A stretch of 64,000 nt of DNA from Brevibacterium iodinum ATCC 49514 (GCF_900169265.1 NZ_FXYX01000009.1:1-64000); one strand, 5' to 3'. Numbered from the stretch's first letter, positions 28,088 through 37,350 are shown. A program made the numbers and translations. Notes: generated from the letters alone by a model not told the origin.

Positions 28088-29224
28088 ATGGCCTTCGACA
28101 TCACCGCCGACGAACAGGAACTCGTCGACGCCGTCGCCCAGATCAGCAAGGACGTCCTCGCCCCGCAGGCGGCCTCCGCAGACGCGAACGAACGCGTCTC
28201 CGAGGAAACCCTGAAGACCCTCGCCGAGGTGGGGGTCATGGGGCTCAACCTGTCCGAGGAATTCGGCGGACCCGGAGTCGGATCGGTGGCGATGAGCCAG
28301 ATGGTCGCCGCCATCACTGAGGCGTGCGCGTCGACAGCGTCGATCGTCACCGCGCAGTTCCTCGCCACCGATTCGATCCTCCTCGGCGGCACCGACGCCC
28401 AGCGCGAAGCGTGGCTGCCGCGGGCCGCTGCCGGCGAGGTCATCGGAGCTTTCGGACTCACCGAGCCGGGAGCCGGGTCCAACCCGGCAGAGATGTCGAC
28501 GAAGGCCACACGGGTCGACGGCGGTTGGCACCTCAAGGGCACGAAGTGCTTCATCACCAACGCCGGCTTCGCGGACTTCATCATCGTCTACGCGAAGACC
28601 GACGTCGATGCCGGCCACAAGGGAATCAGCGCATTCATCGTCGACACCGCGGCCGCCTGGGCGGGGTTGGACTTCAATCCCCCGGAGAAGACGATGGGTC
28701 TGCGGGGAAGTCCAGTCTACGAGTTCGTCATCGACACGATCGTGCCCGAGGACGCCCTCCTCGGGGACGCAGGTGAGGGCTTCACCACAGCCATGCGCGT
28801 GCTCGACCGTGGTCGCATCGAGGTGGCTGCGATGAGCCTGGGAATCGGCAAGGCCGCCCTCGACGCCGCCGTGGCGTGGGCGGGCGAGCGCAAGATCAGC
28901 GGGAAGCCGCTGGGCCGCCTGCAGGGCATCGCATTCAAGCTCGCGGACATGTACACGAAGTACCGGTCGGCGTGGCTGCTGACGATGGATGCCGCCGAAC
29001 AACGCGACGCCGGAGTGGACTTCACCCGCTCCTCGGCGACGGCGAAGCTCGCCGCCTCCGAAGCCGCGGCCTTCATCGCCGACGAAGCCCTGCAGATCCA
29101 TGGCGGCTACGGCTTCACCAGGGACTTCCCGCTGGAGCGCTATGTCCGCGATGCCCGGATCTACCGCATTTACGAAGGCTCCTCGGAGATCCAGCGGACG
29201 ATCATCGCGCGCTCTCTGTCCTAA
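28088..29224 (+). CDS. Acyl-CoA dehydrogenase
   Basis: This 378-residue FAD enzyme introduces a 2,3 double bond into an acyl-CoA and passes electrons to ETF. It has FGLTEPGAGSNPAE (FAD and substrate loop), GTKCFITNAG and the C-terminal base Glu363 in YEGSSEIQR. This Glu position fits short-chain or branched-chain dehydrogenases. AAGGAG lies before the ATG. It probably shares a transcript with the CoA transferase. Together with the thiolase they suggest catabolism of a short or branched acid; the substrate is not evident. Confidence 0.92.
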   Translation: MAFDITADEQELVDAVAQISKDVLAPQAASADANERVSEETLKTLAEVGVMGLNLSEEFGGPGVGSVAMSQMVAAITEACASTASIVTAQFLATDSILLGGTDAQREAWLPRAAAGEVIGAFGLTEPGAGSNPAEMSTKATRVDGGWHLKGTKCFITNAGFADFIIVYAKTDVDAGHKGISAFIVDTAAAWAGLDFNPPEKTMGLRGSPVYEFVIDTIVPEDALLGDAGEGFTTAMRVLDRGRIEVAAMSLGIGKAALDAAVAWAGERKISGKPLGRLQGIAFKLADMYTKYRSAWLLTMDAAEQRDAGVDFTRSSATAKLAASEAAAFIADEALQIHGGYGFTRDFPLERYVRDARIYRIYEGSSEIQRTIIARSLS

Positions 29225-29292
29225 CCAGTCGGTTGAAACAAGCCGGAGAATCCAGCGAAACAGAACAGAAATCCGTCCGAGATTACGATCGG

Positions 29293-29333
29293 GGCGGGGC
29301 TGAGGGGCAATTCACTCGCCGTTGAGCCCCGCC
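29293..29333 (+). terminator. Stem-loop after the acyl-CoA dehydrogenase gene
   Basis: GGCGGGGCT (29293-29301) pairs with AGCCCCGCC (29325-29333), followed by GTTCATT. It separates the dehydrogenase transcript from the hut-type promoter of the NCS1 gene. Confidence 0.6.
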
Positions 29334-29354
29334 GTTCATTCCACCCCGCAGATG

Positions 29355-29370
29355 TTCCGAAATATCGGAC
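29355..29370. promoter_or_regulatory. hut operator upstream of the NCS1 permease
   Basis: TTCCGAAATATCGGAC, the third copy of the palindrome (one base different from the hutI and hutU copies). Read toward the gene, it continues GGACAGAATATG. The three sites share CCGAAATATCGGACA in the same orientation to their gene. It is 80 bp before the permease ATG. Confidence 0.75.
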
Positions 29371-29449
29371 AGAATATGTGATTCGGGTCTCGTCTCTCAT
29401 CGCCTTGGGGTGTTGACTGAGTCTGATTCATCACTCAAAGGAGAAAATC

Positions 29450-30880
29450 ATGGCAAGTACGACCAGTTCGGGGATCGAGAAGCGGTCCATCGAGATGGTG
29501 CCTGACGCCGAGCGTCACGGAACGCCACGGTCCCAGTTCACCCTGTGGTTCGGTGCGAACACCCAGATCACCGCCATCGTCGACGGGGCTCTGGCCGTCG
29601 TCTTCGGCGCCGATGCACTGTGGGCCATCATTGGCCTGCTCATCGGCAACATCATCGGCGGCATCGTCATGGCTCTGCACTCGGCGCAGGGGCCGCAGCT
29701 GGGTCTGCCGCAGATGATCTCCTCGCGTGCGCAGTTCGGCATCATCGGCGCGATCATCCCGCTCGTGCTCGTCGTGCTCATGTACATCGGCTTCGCCTCG
29801 ACCGGCGCGGTGTTGTCCGGTCAGGCCGTCAACCTCATCATCGGCGCGCAGACCCCGTGGATCGGCATCGTCATCTTCGGCGCGCTCACCGCTCTGGTGG
29901 CTCTTCTGGGGTACAAGTACATCCACGTGCTCGGACGGATCTCGTCGGTCACGGGCCTGCTCGGATTCCTGTTCATCACGTACTGCGTGATCACTCAGGT
30001 CGACGTCCCCGGACTGATCTCAAATTCCTCGTTCGCCTTCCCCGCCTTCCTCTCCGCGATCGCTCTGTCCGTGGGCTGGCAGCTGACCTACGGCCCCTAC
30101 GTCGCCGACTATTCGCGGTATCTGCCGCGCTCGACCCCGGCAGCGAAGACCTTCTGGTTCACCTTCGGCGGTTCGGTCATCGGTTCGCAGTGGTCGATGA
30201 CCCTCGGCGCGCTCATCGGTGCGGCCGCCATGACGGAGTCCGGCAACGAATTCGTCGAGAACCAGGTCGCCTACGTCGGTGACATCGTCGGCGGCGGCGT
30301 GTTCGCATTCCTCATCTTCATCGTCATCCTCCTGGGCAAGCTCACCGTCAACACCCTCAACGCCTACGGTGCGTTCATGTGCACGCTGACGATCCTCACC
30401 TCCTTCGGCAACAAGGCGACCATCCGCCGCTGGACCCGCGCCGTCTTCGTCATCGGCATCGTCGCGCTCACCGTGCTGGTGGCGCTGGCGGCCTCAGCGG
30501 ACTTCCTCGCGAACTTCAAGAACTTCGTGCTCGCACTGCTCATGGTCTTCACCCCGTGGAGCGTCATCAACCTCACCGACTACTACCTGATCTCGAAGGA
30601 CCGCTTCGACATCCCCGCATTCTATGACCGCCATGGTCGCTACGGTGCATGGAACTGGCGCGCGCTGGTCGCCTACGGAGTCGGCGTCGTCGTCCAGATC
30701 CCGTTCCTCGCGCAGTCCTTCTACACCGGTCCGCTGGTCGCGAAGCTCGGCGGCGCGGACATCTCGTGGCTCGTGGGCATCGTGGTCACCTTCGTGCTCT
30801 ACTTCCTGCTCATCCGCAACCACGGAGTCGCCCCGAAGGAGACGATCTACCCCAGCCTCGAGGAACTCGAGCGCAAGTGA
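29450..30880 (+). CDS. NCS1-family permease, hut regulon member
   Basis: This 476-residue membrane protein has about 12 helices of the purine-cytosine/allantoin/hydantoin permease fold. It opens with FTLWFGANTQITAIVDGAL, then GPQLGLPQMISSRAQFG, and has GWQLTYGPYVADYSRYLPR, all family signatures. NCS1 carriers move nucleobases, hydantoins and related five- or six-membered N-heterocycles with H+ or Na+. The hut operator before it suggests uptake of an imidazole compound such as urocanate or histidine. AAAGGAG lies before the ATG. A stem-loop CCCTCC-GC-GGGAGG at 30907-30920 may terminate it. Confidence 0.88.
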   Translation: MASTTSSGIEKRSIEMVPDAERHGTPRSQFTLWFGANTQITAIVDGALAVVFGADALWAIIGLLIGNIIGGIVMALHSAQGPQLGLPQMISSRAQFGIIGAIIPLVLVVLMYIGFASTGAVLSGQAVNLIIGAQTPWIGIVIFGALTALVALLGYKYIHVLGRISSVTGLLGFLFITYCVITQVDVPGLISNSSFAFPAFLSAIALSVGWQLTYGPYVADYSRYLPRSTPAAKTFWFTFGGSVIGSQWSMTLGALIGAAAMTESGNEFVENQVAYVGDIVGGGVFAFLIFIVILLGKLTVNTLNAYGAFMCTLTILTSFGNKATIRRWTRAVFVIGIVALTVLVALAASADFLANFKNFVLALLMVFTPWSVINLTDYYLISKDRFDIPAFYDRHGRYGAWNWRALVAYGVGVVVQIPFLAQSFYTGPLVAKLGGADISWLVGIVVTFVLYFLLIRNHGVAPKETIYPSLEELERK

Positions 30881-30906
30881 GCCCCACCCTCACCGAGGCA
30901 ATCCTG

Positions 30907-30920
30907 CCCTCCGCGGGAGG
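30907..30920 (+). terminator. Short GC-rich stem-loop after the NCS1 gene
   Basis: CCCTCC-GC-GGGAGG, with an outer CACCCTC/GAGGGTG pairing that starts just after the stop codon. No T-tract. Confidence 0.45.
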
Positions 30921-31020
30921 GTGAACTTGGCGGGTGGTCCGGTTCCCGCATCGGCGGGGGTCCTCCCCCCTCGGCGGGTGGTCCGACCTTCTCCCTCAAC
31001 TGGGAGGACCAACCAGCTCA

Positions 31021-31138
31021 ACGGCCGTCGGTCGACAGCGTGCTTCGCTGTCGACCAACGGCCGTCGGCGTGTCTCCTGCGGGTGCATCCGCCTCGATCT
31101 CAGCGCGGATTTCGAGGTGGATCCACCTGCAGGAGACA
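31021..31138. repeat. Two tandem long hairpins in the 485-bp gap before the lipase gene
   Basis: First: 31021-31040 pairs with 31046-31065 at 19 of 20 positions around TGCTT (stem contains GTCGACAGCG). Second: 31071-31097 pairs with 31112-31138 with 24 Watson-Crick pairs, two G-U and one mismatch, around a 14-nt loop (stem begins TGTCTCCTGC). The gap 30881-31365 has no supported gene. They may be a terminator tandem or a repeat element. Confidence 0.65.
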
Positions 31139-31365
31139 TCACCCGCTCCGTCAGCCCGGCACTTAACTACCGCTCGGTCCTACTATCGAGTAGTGTGTGT
31201 GGTGCCCGTCACAATCAGGGCGTCCAACGGTGAACACTCTGGCCGGCGGCACCCCGTCGCGACGCTGCTCTCACCGTCACGCTGCACACCGCTGCGGTCT
31301 GCACCGACACCGCTGTCCCGCACCTTCTCATTGTCGAGAGACATGGCAGAACAGGACTACCGCCT

Positions 31366-32832
31366 ATGAGCACGCCAACCACAGCACTGTCGACCACATC
31401 CGCCACCGGGCCGCGTCGCCGCATGCGCCGAACCGGTATCCTGAGCGCCGCAGCCATCGCCGGCTTTGCACTCACTTTGGGCACGACGACAGCTCCCGTC
31501 CAGGCCGCCGAACTCGTCCCGCAGACCGAATCCGAAGCCGAGCAGCTCATCGAAGACCGCGCGGCAGAGGACCCAGATGCCCTCGACCGCGACAGCGTTC
31601 CCGAAGGTGTCAGCGTCGAGCAGGCGAAGAAGGCCGTCGGGAAGACCGACGAGCTCACCGCTGCCGACGTCGAATACGCCGCTGCGCAGGAAGATCTGCC
31701 CGCATCAGGGGTCCCGGGTGACTTCTACAAGACTCCCGCCTCGCTGCCGGACGAGGACGGAGCACTGGTCAAGCAGGCTGACTCGGATTTCTATCTCGAT
31801 CCCGTCAAGCTCATCAAGCATGACGCGAAGTCGACAACGTTCATGTACAAGACCACCGACGAGGCGGGCCAGGCGCGTGCCGCTACAGCCACTCTGCTGA
31901 CTCCGAAAGGTGACAGCGGCGACGCTGACAATGCCGTCGTCATCGCGCCGGGGACCCAGGGCATCGCCGACCAGTGCGCGCCCAGCCGTCAGATGGGCAT
32001 GGGCACCGAATACGAAGGCCTCTCCGTCGCATCTGCACTCGCATCAAAGCGCCCCGTGGTCATCGTCGACTATGTGGGCCTCGGCACCGAGGGCACCCAC
32101 CACTTCGTCAATCGCGTCGAAGAGGGCCGGTCGGTCCTCGATGCGGCACGTGCCGTCCAGCAGGTCGATGGCAGCGAGATCGATGAGGACACCAAACTCC
32201 AGCTGCGCGGCTACTCGCAGGGTGGTCATGCCACGACGGCTGCCCTGGAACTCCAGAAGGAGTGGGCACCCGAGCTCAACATCGCCTCGGCTTCGGCCGG
32301 CGCAGTGCCGGTCGATCTGCACAAGACCGTGTCCGGGCTCTCGAGCGTCTACACGGCATTCGCGCTCTACGGTGTCGTCGGGTTCGCCGAGCAGGCCGAC
32401 ATCGATACAAGCGACTTCCTCAACGAGAAAGGGCAGAAGATGGTGGCCGAAACAGCGGACAAGTGCACCGTCGAAGCCCTGCTCTCGACAGCTTTCACAG
32501 ATGGGAAATCGCTGACGAAGAACGGCGAGTCTTTCACCGACATCATCGACGAGCACTTCACGGACATCGTTGACCGGCAGCGGCTGGGCAAGGCCGAGGT
32601 GCCGGATGTTCCGCTCCTGGTCAACCACAGCCGCCTCGACGACGTCATCTCGTTCGATCAGGGCAAGGAACTCGCCTCGACGTGGTGCCGAGCCGGCCAC
32701 AAGGTGGCGTTCGAGGACAACCTCGGGCCCACGCATGTCGGCGGCTACGTCGCCGCGCTCCCGCGCATCGAAACCTTCACCACCCGCACCTTCGCGGGCA
32801 AGGCTCCGCTCGACAGCTGCTGGAGGCTGTGA
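31366..32832 (+). CDS. Secreted lipase / alpha-beta hydrolase (LIP family)
   Basis: This 488-residue protein has a long export signal: a basic RRRMRR (residues 17-22), a hydrophobic stretch ILSAAAIAGFALTLG and a likely cleavage after PVQA (residue 47). The mature part resembles the secretory lipase family: APGTQGIADQCAPSRQ forms the oxyanion region and the nucleophile is Ser284 in RGYSQGGHA. An Asp in LVNHSRLDDVI and a His in NLGPTHVGG complete a likely triad. Cys residues in the mature chain could form disulfides. No lipid-binding partner is adjacent. The substrate is inferred to be an ester or triglyceride. Confidence 0.85.
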   Translation: MSTPTTALSTTSATGPRRRMRRTGILSAAAIAGFALTLGTTTAPVQAAELVPQTESEAEQLIEDRAAEDPDALDRDSVPEGVSVEQAKKAVGKTDELTAADVEYAAAQEDLPASGVPGDFYKTPASLPDEDGALVKQADSDFYLDPVKLIKHDAKSTTFMYKTTDEAGQARAATATLLTPKGDSGDADNAVVIAPGTQGIADQCAPSRQMGMGTEYEGLSVASALASKRPVVIVDYVGLGTEGTHHFVNRVEEGRSVLDAARAVQQVDGSEIDEDTKLQLRGYSQGGHATTAALELQKEWAPELNIASASAGAVPVDLHKTVSGLSSVYTAFALYGVVGFAEQADIDTSDFLNEKGQKMVAETADKCTVEALLSTAFTDGKSLTKNGESFTDIIDEHFTDIVDRQRLGKAEVPDVPLLVNHSRLDDVISFDQGKELASTWCRAGHKVAFEDNLGPTHVGGYVAALPRIETFTTRTFAGKAPLDSCWRL

Positions 32833-32921
32833 TCTCCACCCTCACCGAGGAGGTCCACCCCGTTCCGGTCAGATGGCCGTGACGATGTGGATCCCCTCCC
32901 CGCGGATGCTCCAGCACAACA

Positions 32922-32953
32922 CAGCGGCCCACCCTGAAAAGGGTGGGCCGCTG
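32922..32953. terminator. Rho-independent terminator between lipase and amidase genes
   Basis: CAGCGGCCCACCCT pairs perfectly with AGGGTGGGCCGCTG around GAAA (14-bp stem), then GTTGTTTG. The genes on both sides converge on it, so it may work in both directions. Confidence 0.85.
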
Positions 32954-32972
32954 GTTGTTTGAACCCAGCTCG

Positions 32973-33071
32973 GCCGAGAGGCAGTTCAGCCCCGTCGGGA
33001 ACCCGTTCAGTCCAACCGAGAATCAGTTCAATCTAACCGAACGGCAGTTCAGCCCAGCCGAGAGGCGAACG
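32973..33071. repeat. 21-bp tandem repeat, about 4.5 copies, over the amidase 3' end
   Basis: Units begin at 32973, 32994, 33015, 33036 and 33057 (last is partial). Units 1 and 4 share GGCAGTTCAGCCC. The fifth copy encodes the last residues and part of the stop of the amidase on the minus strand, so the array looks like duplication of the gene's end, stop codon included. Units differ at several positions, so the array is not recent. Confidence 0.75.
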
Positions 33072-34389
33072 CGAGGAGAGCGCGATCCGCGCCGGGGCGT
33101 CCGACGAGCTGCACCGCCCGCGGTCTTTCCGCGGTTCTGGCATCGGATCCGTCATGCGCCGAGCCGCCCCGGGCAAACCCGCCGTTCGGCAGCGGGATCG
33201 TCAGCGCCGGCCAGCCCAGGACATTGAACGGCATCGAGTACCGCATGAACTTCGCTGCCGAACCGGAGTCGATCTCGTCCCACCGGATCACCGGTCCGTC
33301 GATGGCCGGAGTGAGCAGGAAGTCCGTGGTCGCGAAGATGCGCTGCGCCTGTTCGCGCAGGTCAGCAAGGGCGTTCAGCTGCTGCCGATAGTCTGCCTCG
33401 GTGAGGTTTCGGCCGGCTTCGATCTTCTTCGCCACGCCCGGCTGGTAGTCCGCGGCATGCGCGGCGAAAAGGTCCCGGTGCACCTGGAAAGCCTCGTACA
33501 GGCGGATGAATTCGTAGATCGGCGCACACGCGTCGAGGAGTTCGCTCAAGGCCTGACCGTTCACCGAGGTGACCGTAAGGTTGGGAACCTCAGTGAGCAG
33601 ATCGAGCGCACGATTCGCCCGATCGCCGAGGAGGCTGACATCGATCGTCCGCCCCGTCCGCCCGATCCCGCTCGCAATGCCGTCCGGCACACCAGCTGCT
33701 GCATGCGCTTCCGATTCAGCCCCCGCAATCACGTCGAAAGCCGTGGCCAGCAGACCAAGATCTGAGGCAAAGAGCCCGACCGTATCGAAGGCTGGCGAGA
33801 GCGGGAAGACTCCGTCCACGGGCACTGTCCCGAAACTCGGCTTGAACCCGAACACACCCTGGCAGGCGGCGGGCACCCGCACGGATCCGGCTGTGTCCGT
33901 GCCCAACGCCAACGGCACTGCTCCGGCGGCCACGAGTGCCGCCGATCCGGAGCTCGACCCGGCTGTGCACAGCACTGGATCGACGGGGTTGATGACACGG
34001 CCGAAGGCGGATTCGTCGCCGAGGATTCCATAGGAGTACTCCTGGCAGTTCGTCTTCGCCACCGGGATCGCCCCGGCCTCTTCCAGCACGGTCACGGTCG
34101 GCGCCGAGGTGGCCGCCGCCTCGGCGAGGGACACTTTCGATCCCATCGTCGTCGGGTATCCGGCGACGTCGATGACGTCCTTGATGGCGAAGGGGATCCC
34201 TTCGAGCCGCCGCGGCGGCTGCCCGGAATCCGCGCGCTTCATCGACTCGGCGGTGAGGGCATTCGCGCGCTCATCGGTCATCGCTGTGACCGCGTTGAAC
34301 TGCGTTCCGGCACGCGCCACCTCGGCAAGGGTGTGCTCGTCCATCCGATGCGCCTGTCCCGTCGTCGGCTGCGATTGCCCGTCCATCAT
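33049..34389 (-). CDS. Amidase-signature hydrolase (second of two)
   Basis: This 446-residue protein has the Ser-cisSer-Lys triad of the family: Lys70 (FAIKDVIDV), Ser145 in TAGSSSGSAA and the nucleophile Ser169 in GTDTAGSVRVPA. The spacing matches the family. The substrate pocket residues do not identify it; allophanate-hydrolase and aryl-amide types are both possible. The ATG at 34389 has AGGAG 7 nt upstream; a GTG at 34407 overlapping the transporter stop is less likely. It ends within the 21-bp tandem array. A Gly/Ser/Asp/Arg insert near the C-terminus (GGFARGGSAHDGSD) is not typical. Confidence 0.87.
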   Translation of the reverse strand: MMDGQSQPTTGQAHRMDEHTLAEVARAGTQFNAVTAMTDERANALTAESMKRADSGQPPRRLEGIPFAIKDVIDVAGYPTTMGSKVSLAEAAATSAPTVTVLEEAGAIPVAKTNCQEYSYGILGDESAFGRVINPVDPVLCTAGSSSGSAALVAAGAVPLALGTDTAGSVRVPAACQGVFGFKPSFGTVPVDGVFPLSPAFDTVGLFASDLGLLATAFDVIAGAESEAHAAAGVPDGIASGIGRTGRTIDVSLLGDRANRALDLLTEVPNLTVTSVNGQALSELLDACAPIYEFIRLYEAFQVHRDLFAAHAADYQPGVAKKIEAGRNLTEADYRQQLNALADLREQAQRIFATTDFLLTPAIDGPVIRWDEIDSGSAAKFMRYSMPFNVLGWPALTIPLPNGGFARGGSAHDGSDARTAERPRAVQLVGRPGADRALLAFASRLG

Positions 34390-34403
34390 GTGTCTGCTCC
34401 TGC

Positions 34404-35738
34404 TCACTGGCTCAGCGCCTTGTTCCTCGTATCGAAGAGGACGAAGATCCCTGCCAACAGGTTAGCCGCAGCGAGATAGAGCGCGACGGGCACCCACGAG
34501 TCGAATGTCGTGAAGAGGAGAACGGAAATCATCGGAGCTGGGGCGGAAGAGATCAGACCGCCCACCTGATAGGAGATCGAAGCACCGGTGTAGCGGACTT
34601 CAGGGTCGAAGAGCCCGGAGATGAAGCCCGAGGAGGTCGCGTAGACGATCGAATGTGCAATCGGGAAGGCGATGATCATCGCCAACACTGCGCCGAGGAA
34701 GGTTCCGGTGTTCATCGCCCAGAAGATCGGCAGCGCAGCGACAGCCGTGACTAGGCTGCCGACGAGCATCATCGTGCGTTTCCCATGACGGTCGGCGAAG
34801 ATCGCCACGAGCGGGATGGCAATGACGTCGAAGGAGGCGCCGATCGCGATGGCCAGCAGCACCTCACCGCGAGTCAGTGCAGTCGCCTCTGGGGCATAGG
34901 AGAGGAGGTAGACGCTGGCGATGTAGAACAGGGTGTTCGAGCCGACGAGGCAGAAGATGCCGATGAGCAGGGACTTCTTCGAGGTCTTGAACAGTTCGAA
35001 GAAGGGCAGGCTCGCGACCTTCTTCTCTTCCTTGACCTCATTGAGTTCCGGGGATTCAGTCAGGCGCAGGCGGATGAACAGTCCGATGAGGACAAGGACG
35101 GCGGAGATGAGGAAGGGGATCCGCCAGCCCCACGACATGAACTTCTCGTCGGGCATGAGCTGGACGAGGAAGAACACGAGGCTCGAGAGCACGGAGCCGG
35201 CAGGCACTCCGGCCTGTGGCCACGCACCGTAGAACGCTTTCTTGTGCGGTGGAGCGTGTTCGACCGCCATCAGCACAGCCCCGCCCCATTCACCGCCGAC
35301 GCCGAAGCCTTGGACCACGCGCAGCAGCACGAGGAGGACTGGAGCAGCCACGCCGATCGTGTCATAGCCGGGCAGAAGGCCGATGAGGAAGGTTGCTATA
35401 CCCATCATGAGCAGGGACAGCACGAGCATCGATTTGCGGCTGAGCCGGTCGCCGAAGTGGCCGAAGATCACGCCGCCCAGAGGGCGAGCGACGAAGGCGA
35501 CGGCGAAGGTCGACAGTGAGGCCAGCTGGCCAGCGAAGGGGTCGAGAGAGGGGAAGAACTGCTCGTTGAGCACGAGCACTGCAGCGGTGCCGAAGAGGAA
35601 GTAGTCGTACCATTCGACGGTTGTCCCGATGAAGCTCGCGAAGGCGACCTTGCCCGGATTGGTGCTGCTCGGATCGGCTGAATGCGTGGTGGTTCCGACG
35701 GGGTCGTCGAAGCGAACCGATTGTGGATCAGACGTCAT
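34404..35738 (-). CDS. MHS-family MFS transporter
   Basis: This 444-residue protein has 12 helices. FIGTTVEWYDYFLFGTAA (helix 1) and RPLGGVIFGHFGDRLSRK (loop 2-3 signature) mark the metabolite:H+ symporter group, which includes carriers for proline/betaine, ketoglutarate, shikimate and others. The hydrophilic N-terminus is about 30 residues. ATG at 35738 follows AAGGA. It lies between two amidase genes and is 15-45 bp from each, so it probably imports the substrate of that pathway. Confidence 0.88.
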   Translation of the reverse strand: MTSDPQSVRFDDPVGTTTHSADPSSTNPGKVAFASFIGTTVEWYDYFLFGTAAVLVLNEQFFPSLDPFAGQLASLSTFAVAFVARPLGGVIFGHFGDRLSRKSMLVLSLLMMGIATFLIGLLPGYDTIGVAAPVLLVLLRVVQGFGVGGEWGGAVLMAVEHAPPHKKAFYGAWPQAGVPAGSVLSSLVFFLVQLMPDEKFMSWGWRIPFLISAVLVLIGLFIRLRLTESPELNEVKEEKKVASLPFFELFKTSKKSLLIGIFCLVGSNTLFYIASVYLLSYAPEATALTRGEVLLAIAIGASFDVIAIPLVAIFADRHGKRTMMLVGSLVTAVAALPIFWAMNTGTFLGAVLAMIIAFPIAHSIVYATSSGFISGLFDPEVRYTGASISYQVGGLISSAPAPMISVLLFTTFDSWVPVALYLAAANLLAGIFVLFDTRNKALSQ

Positions 35739-35781
35739 TGTGGGTCCTTCTTGCTGTTTCAGGGGTTCCGAAGTCGGGTTC

Positions 35782-37350
35782 TCACTGTGGCGCGAGACCG
35801 GCCCATGGGCGCAGCGCTTCGATGGCGGCGGCGACATCGAAGGCGCGGGTGTCGTCGTACGGGTGAGCGACGACCTGGACGCCGGTGGGGATCCCGCAAT
35901 CGGCCATGCCGGAGGGCACGTTGACGATCGGCACGCGGTTGCAGATGTTGAACGGCATCGTCATATGCGACTGCCAGTAGTGCTCGAGCCGGACGCCGTC
36001 CCCGCCGTCATTCCCGCTCGCACCACCTGACCTGGCATCTTCACGTCCGACGCCGTCGGCGCCGATCGTGATCCCGTCGAGGTAGCTGGCCCCAGCTTCC
36101 AATCCCGCCACCGCCGAGGTGGGCGCCAAGAGCACATCGAAACCGTCCATGGCTGCGGCGAGCTCCGCCTGGATCTGTGCTTCCATGGCGAGTCCGTCGT
36201 AGAAGGAGCGGCGGGAGGCGACCGCCTCGGCGTCGGCCATGAACCGCAGCGTGTATTCGGCCAGGGCGTCCTCGTGGCCGCGGGTGGCGGCGCGCATGGC
36301 GGGCGCGAGGAGATTCCCGAAGTGGGTGAACGCGGTCTCGAAGATCCGCTCGGCCGTCCACGGCAGTTCGACCTCCTCCACGTGTGCCCCGGCCGATTCC
36401 AGCGCCGAGGCGACCGCGCGGGTATTCGCTTCGATGTCCTTCCCGACGGGGAAGTCCCCCAACCGGACGCACAGCGCGACCCTGCGCCCGCGGAGTCGGT
36501 CGGCTGCCTCGGCGGGGTCGAAGTCATCGAGGAACCCGGGCGAGGCGATCGTCGCATGATCACTCGGATCGACCCCGACCATGACCTTCGCGAGCAGGGC
36601 GGCGTCGGCGACGGTGCGCGCCATCGGCCCGTCCCCGCGGTACCAGTCCGCGGCCAGAGGCTGGGCGCCGGGGATCCGGCCGTAGGGGGCTTTGTACCCG
36701 ACGGTGCCGGTGAAGGCGGCGGGCAGCCGCGTGGATCCGGCGATGTCGGAGGCCGTGGCCAGGGGCGCGAACCCGGCTGCCAGCGCAGCACCGGACCCGC
36801 CGGAGGACCCGCCCGGTGAGAGGTCCGGGTTCCACGGATTGCGGGTCACGCCCCACATCGGCGAGTGCGTGATCGTCGCGCAGCTGAACTCCGGAGAGGT
36901 GGCGCGCGCATGGACGTAACCGCCGGCGGCGCGGATGCGGGCGATGATCGCGGCGTCATGGTCGGCGACGGTGTCGCGTTCGTGGAGCAGCCCTTGAGTG
37001 AGGCCGCGGCCGGCGAGCGCGTGCTTCTCCTTGGCGATCACGGGAAGTCCGAGCAGCGGACGGGTGACGGCCGCCTCGGCGAGGTCATCGCTGGTTGCGT
37101 TCGCGTAGAAGTCCTCGGCTTCCCGCGCCGAGGTGACCGCCTCCTCGACGACTTCGGTGACCGCATTGATGCGCTCATCTTCGGCGGTGATGCGGCCGAT
37201 GAGGGAGCTCAGGTGGTCGACCGGGGACAGGTCCTTGGAGCGGAAAGCGGCGAGCACCTCGGTGGCGGACAGGGTCCAGGGTTCGGCTGTCGAACTGGTC
37301 GGGACTGCGGCCGAGGCGGCGACGCTGGGGCGCGGGTCGACGTTGCTCAT
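35782..37350 (-). CDS. Amidase-signature hydrolase (first of two)
   Basis: This 522-residue protein has Lys107 (VIAKEKH), Ser182 in SPGGSSGGSGAA and the nucleophile Ser206 in SDIAGSTRLPA. It is only distantly like the amidase at 33049, so the two likely act on different amides. It starts within the end of the M20 gene (ATGA overlap at 37347-37350). A Gly/Asp-rich insert (GREDARSGGASGNDGGDG) lies before the final EHYWQSH...MTMPFNICN part. The product of the M20 enzyme may be its substrate (inference). Confidence 0.87.
   Translation of the reverse strand: MSNVDPRPSVAASAAVPTSSTAEPWTLSATEVLAAFRSKDLSPVDHLSSLIGRITAEDERINAVTEVVEEAVTSAREAEDFYANATSDDLAEAAVTRPLLGLPVIAKEKHALAGRGLTQGLLHERDTVADHDAAIIARIRAAGGYVHARATSPEFSCATITHSPMWGVTRNPWNPDLSPGGSSGGSGAALAAGFAPLATASDIAGSTRLPAAFTGTVGYKAPYGRIPGAQPLAADWYRGDGPMARTVADAALLAKVMVGVDPSDHATIASPGFLDDFDPAEAADRLRGRRVALCVRLGDFPVGKDIEANTRAVASALESAGAHVEEVELPWTAERIFETAFTHFGNLLAPAMRAATRGHEDALAEYTLRFMADAEAVASRRSFYDGLAMEAQIQAELAAAMDGFDVLLAPTSAVAGLEAGASYLDGITIGADGVGREDARSGGASGNDGGDGVRLEHYWQSHMTMPFNICNRVPIVNVPSGMADCGIPTGVQVVAHPYDDTRAFDVAAAIEALRPWAGLAPQ

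Noticed and set aside
32973..33071. CRISPR array
   Set aside because: Units of 21 bp are directly abutting without spacers and overlap a gene end; no cas genes in the window.
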